Positions 61,477-64,000 of a DNA stretch of 64,000 bases are shown here, piece after piece. The notes beneath the pieces were generated by a model. It was given only the letters and a program-made list of their open reading frames with translations, was not told where the DNA came from and did not search any database. Source of the DNA: Thioalkalicoccus limnaeus (GTDB lineage: Bacteria > Pseudomonadota > Gammaproteobacteria > Chromatiales > Chromatiaceae); assembly GCF_041197575.1 (NCBI RefSeq), contig NZ_JBDKXB010000009.1:61741-125740 (forward strand), in the 5' to 3' direction. Position 1 is the stretch's first letter; each line of letters begins with the position of its first letter. A program made the position numbers and the translations under genes.

Positions 61477-61550
61477 GGCATTGACCGAGGCGCCGGAACC
61501 GGTGATCCTCTCGGCATTCGACGCCTTGACCTGGGGATGCCGCGGAGAAG

Positions 61551-64000
61551 ATGTGGAAGAAGATCGCCGGACCGGCGCTGCTGTTGGCGGTGATCGTCGC
61601 GCTGGCGGTGTTGTTGGTCGATCCCTGGTCGCGCGCTCCGGTGCCGCCGGGGTCGGGCACCGTCACAGCGGCGCCGAGCGATATCGTCGGGCGCCAAGGC
61701 GCGCTCGTCGATCGCGTCGTCTTCACGCGCGAGGGCGACCTCGGCAAGGTCACGGGCCTGATCGAGAGCGGTACGCTGCACATCTTCGGTCAGGGCATCA
61801 CGAGCTCGGCCGTGTTCCGTCGCCTGCGCGACACCGAGGGCGCCGCCTACGATCTGGCCTACGGCTCGTCGATGGAGGTGACGGTCAACCCGGCCGGTCC
61901 CCTCTTCGCGAATGGTGATCTCAACCCCTTCCATGTCCCGGCGATTCGCGAGGCGCTGAACTGGCTGATCGACCGGCGCTATGTCGCCGACGAACTCTAT
62001 GGTGGCCTGGCGGTGCCGCGCGTCCTGCCGCTGAGCACGGCCTTCGCCGATTACGCGCGGCTGGCCGACCAGGCCCGCGCGCTCGAACTCTATTACCGCC
62101 ATGACCCGCTCGCCGCGCGCGAGCGGATCCGCCGCGAGATGGAGGCCCTCGGCGCCGAGCTCGTCGGCCGACTCTGGCACTTCGAGGGCCGCCCGGTGCG
62201 GCTGCGACTCTTGATCCGTACCGAGGACACCCGCCAGCAGATCGGCGACTATCTCGCGAACCTTCTGGAGGATCAGGGCTTTCGCGTCGACCGGCTGTAC
62301 CGCACCGCCGAGGAGGCTTCGCGCATCTGGATCGCCGGCGACCCCCGTGCCGGCGGCTGGCATCTCTACACCGGTGGCTGGGTCGCGACCGTCGTCAATC
62401 GCGACGAGGCCGGCAGTTTCAGCTACTACTACACGCCCCGTGGTCGGCCCGAGCCGCTGTGGCAGGTCTATGAACCCGATCCCGAGTTCGACGCGATCGC
62501 CGAGCGGCTGGAGCGCCGCGACTATGCGACCTGGGACGAGCGCCAGGTGCTGATGGTCCGCGCGCTCGAGCTCGCGATGCGCGATTCGGTGCGGGTCTGG
62601 GTCGCCGATCAGCTCAATGTCGCGCCGCGCTCGCGCGAGCTCGATCTGGCCTCGGACCTGGCCGGCGGCGTCGCCGGCTCCTGGCTGTGGCCATACACGA
62701 TCCGCTTTCACGGCCGGGTCGGCGGCGAGGTCGTGTTCGGCGTGCCGAACTTGTTGACCGAGCCCTGGAACCCGGTCGCCGGCAGCAACTGGCTCTATGA
62801 TCAATTGATCATGCGCGCGCTCGATGACCCGACGCTGCTGCCCGATCCCTACACCGGACTCTTTTGGCCGCAACGGATCGCGCGGGCCGAGGTCAGCGTG
62901 CAGCAGGGCGTGCCGGTGACCCGAACACACGATTGGCTGACGCTCGACCACGAACCCGAGATCCGGGTCTCGGCCGAGGCCTGGATCGACTGGGATCCGA
63001 CCGCGCGGCGGTTCGTCACAGTCGGCGAGCGCCATCCCGACGGGCTCACGGCCCGCACGCGGACCCGTGTCCATTACGAGGCCGGCTTTCTGGCGCGCCG
63101 TTGGCACGATGGCAGCCCGATGTCGCTCGCTGATCTGGTGCTGCCCTGGATCCTGGCCTTCGACCGTGCCGATCCCGACAGTCCACTCTACGATGCGAGC
63201 TACGTGCCGACCTTCGAGGTCTTCCAACGCCACTTTCGCGGCTGGCACATCGTCTCGCGCGAGCCGCTCGTCATCGACGTCTACAGCGACCAGATCTTTC
63301 CGGACGCCGAATCGATCGTCGCCGCGCGCACGCCGTCGGTCTCGCCGTGGCACACGCTGGCCGTCGGAATCCTCGCCGAGCGGGCCGGCGACCTGGCCTT
63401 CTCATCGGACAAGGCCGATCGCCTCGAGATCGGCTGGATGAGTCTGGTCGCCGGCCCGAGCTTGGCGATCCTCGAGCGGCACCTGGCCCGAGCCCTTCAG
63501 CAGGCGCATGTGCCCTACTACGAGGTTCTGGCGGCGGTCCTCGCCGATGGCGAACCGGCCGCGCGCTACCAGGCCCTGACCCGCTGGTTCGAAGAGCGCC
63601 GCCACTTCTGGGTCGGCGATGGCCCCTTCTATCTGCGCTCGGTGCACCCGGTGGAGCGGACCGTCGTGCTGCAGCGGTTCGAGGCCTTTCCGGACCCGGC
63701 CGACAAGTGGCTGCGCTTCACGGATCCGCAGATCCCGGAACTGGCCCTTGACGGGCCGCTCGTGATCGCGCTGGATCAGGAGCTCGAGCTCGATCTCGCG
63801 ATCAGCTTCGCCGGTGAGCCCTATCCGGCCGAGGCCATCGAGACGGCCGACTTCCTGCTGTTCGACGGCACGGGCCGGCTGGTCGAGCGCGGCGCGGCCG
63901 AGCCCGTCGCGCCCGGGCAATGGCGGATCCGGCTGACGCCGGCGCAGATCGCCGCCGTCGGTCCCGGGGCCAACAGCCTCGAGGTCGCCGTGACCTCGCG
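61551..64000 (+). CDS. Family-5 extracellular solute-binding protein (3' end beyond window)
   Basis: The frame is open from ATG 61551 to the window end, at least 816 residues, longer than usual peptide-binding proteins (about 500-600). An N-terminal hydrophobic segment (PALLLAVIVALAVLLVD) acts as signal or anchor; there is no lipobox. The early part contains AYGSSMEVTVNP and FHVPAIREALNWLIDRRYV, the pattern of the SBP_bac_5 family that binds oligopeptides or similar ligands for ABC importers. GGAG is only three bases before the ATG. Permease genes would be expected further downstream, outside the window. Confidence 0.8.
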   Translation, partial: MWKKIAGPALLLAVIVALAVLLVDPWSRAPVPPGSGTVTAAPSDIVGRQGALVDRVVFTREGDLGKVTGLIESGTLHIFGQGITSSAVFRRLRDTEGAAYDLAYGSSMEVTVNPAGPLFANGDLNPFHVPAIREALNWLIDRRYVADELYGGLAVPRVLPLSTAFADYARLADQARALELYYRHDPLAARERIRREMEALGAELVGRLWHFEGRPVRLRLLIRTEDTRQQIGDYLANLLEDQGFRVDRLYRTAEEASRIWIAGDPRAGGWHLYTGGWVATVVNRDEAGSFSYYYTPRGRPEPLWQVYEPDPEFDAIAERLERRDYATWDERQVLMVRALELAMRDSVRVWVADQLNVAPRSRELDLASDLAGGVAGSWLWPYTIRFHGRVGGEVVFGVPNLLTEPWNPVAGSNWLYDQLIMRALDDPTLLPDPYTGLFWPQRIARAEVSVQQGVPVTRTHDWLTLDHEPEIRVSAEAWIDWDPTARRFVTVGERHPDGLTARTRTRVHYEAGFLARRWHDGSPMSLADLVLPWILAFDRADPDSPLYDASYVPTFEVFQRHFRGWHIVSREPLVIDVYSDQIFPDAESIVAARTPSVSPWHTLAVGILAERAGDLAFSSDKADRLEIGWMSLVAGPSLAILERHLARALQQAHVPYYEVLAAVLADGEPAARYQALTRWFEERRHFWVGDGPFYLRSVHPVERTVVLQRFEAFPDPADKWLRFTDPQIPELALDGPLVIALDQELELDLAISFAGEPYPAEAIETADFLLFDGTGRLVERGAAEPVAPGQWRIRLTPAQIAAVGPGANSLEVAVTS

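Noticed and set aside
61371..63353. A 660-codon open frame on the minus strand opposite the solute-binding protein
   Set aside because: It is the antisense shadow of a protein with a clear family pattern and has no domain signature of its own.
1..64000. CRISPR arrays, insertion sequences, prophage genes, rRNA and tRNA genes
   Set aside because: No regularly spaced repeats, transposase or integrase motifs, or conserved RNA sequences were recognised anywhere in the window.

Overview
The window is a GC-rich chromosomal segment of a gammaproteobacterium. The gene set points to a nitrogen-fixing purple sulfur bacterium (Chromatiaceae-like). The reasons are the gammaproteobacterial core genes (lptD-surA, apaG, apaH, ubiG, zapE, aceK, maeB, oxyR, rimK, murJ, ribF-ileS-lspA, rsmE) combined with a nifB operon carrying nifQ, draG and several ferredoxins. 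The species assignment is inference. No rRNA, tRNA, CRISPR array, prophage or insertion sequence was recognised.

Layout. 1-18.8 kb holds housekeeping genes: the 3' part of 5-formyl-THF cyclo-ligase, ilvA, an S45 (penicillin-acylase family) hydrolase, lptD and surA with overlapping ends, a Gfo/Idh/MocA oxidoreductase coupled to a small membrane protein, apaG, apaH, aceK, ubiG, zapE and maeB. A strong orphan terminator (possible small RNA) lies in front of maeB. 19.5-23.1 kb is a three-gene unit of outer-membrane barrel, small PstS-like periplasmic protein and membrane diguanylate cyclase. The last gene runs 198 bp antisense into draG.

22.9-28.6 kb, minus strand, is the most distinctive part: nifB, a 2[4Fe-4S] ferredoxin, a flavodiiron protein, a [2Fe-2S] ferredoxin, a Shethna FeSII-like [2Fe-2S] protein, nifQ and draG. 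It is preceded by a textbook nitrogen-fixation control region: two TGT-N10-ACA NifA sites, an IHF site and a -24/-12 sigma-54 promoter. The operon combines FeMo-cofactor assembly (NifB, NifQ), electron supply (ferredoxins), probable oxygen protection (flavodiiron protein, FeSII) and post-translational control of nitrogenase (DraG).

28.8-37.7 kb has a DUF4124 protein, an Att-type ABC exporter with its CrtC/AttH-like hydrolase, and a large PAS/GAF/GGDEF/EAL protein. 38.0-45.8 kb is a phosphate region: a Sel1-repeat protein, an FKBP isomerase and pstSCAB. PhoB-box-like 11-bp repeats lie in front of both pstS and the Sel1 gene. 45.9-49.5 kb has oxyR, a RimK/aspartoacylase pair and lspA. 49.5-59.7 kb has ileS, ribF, a radical SAM protein, murJ, a SlyD-like isomerase, rsmE, a new small ORF and an amgK-type sugar kinase. 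60.1-64 kb has isocitrate lyase aceA behind TTTGCAA palindromes and a family-5 solute-binding protein that runs off the window. aceA and aceK together show that a regulated glyoxylate shunt is present.
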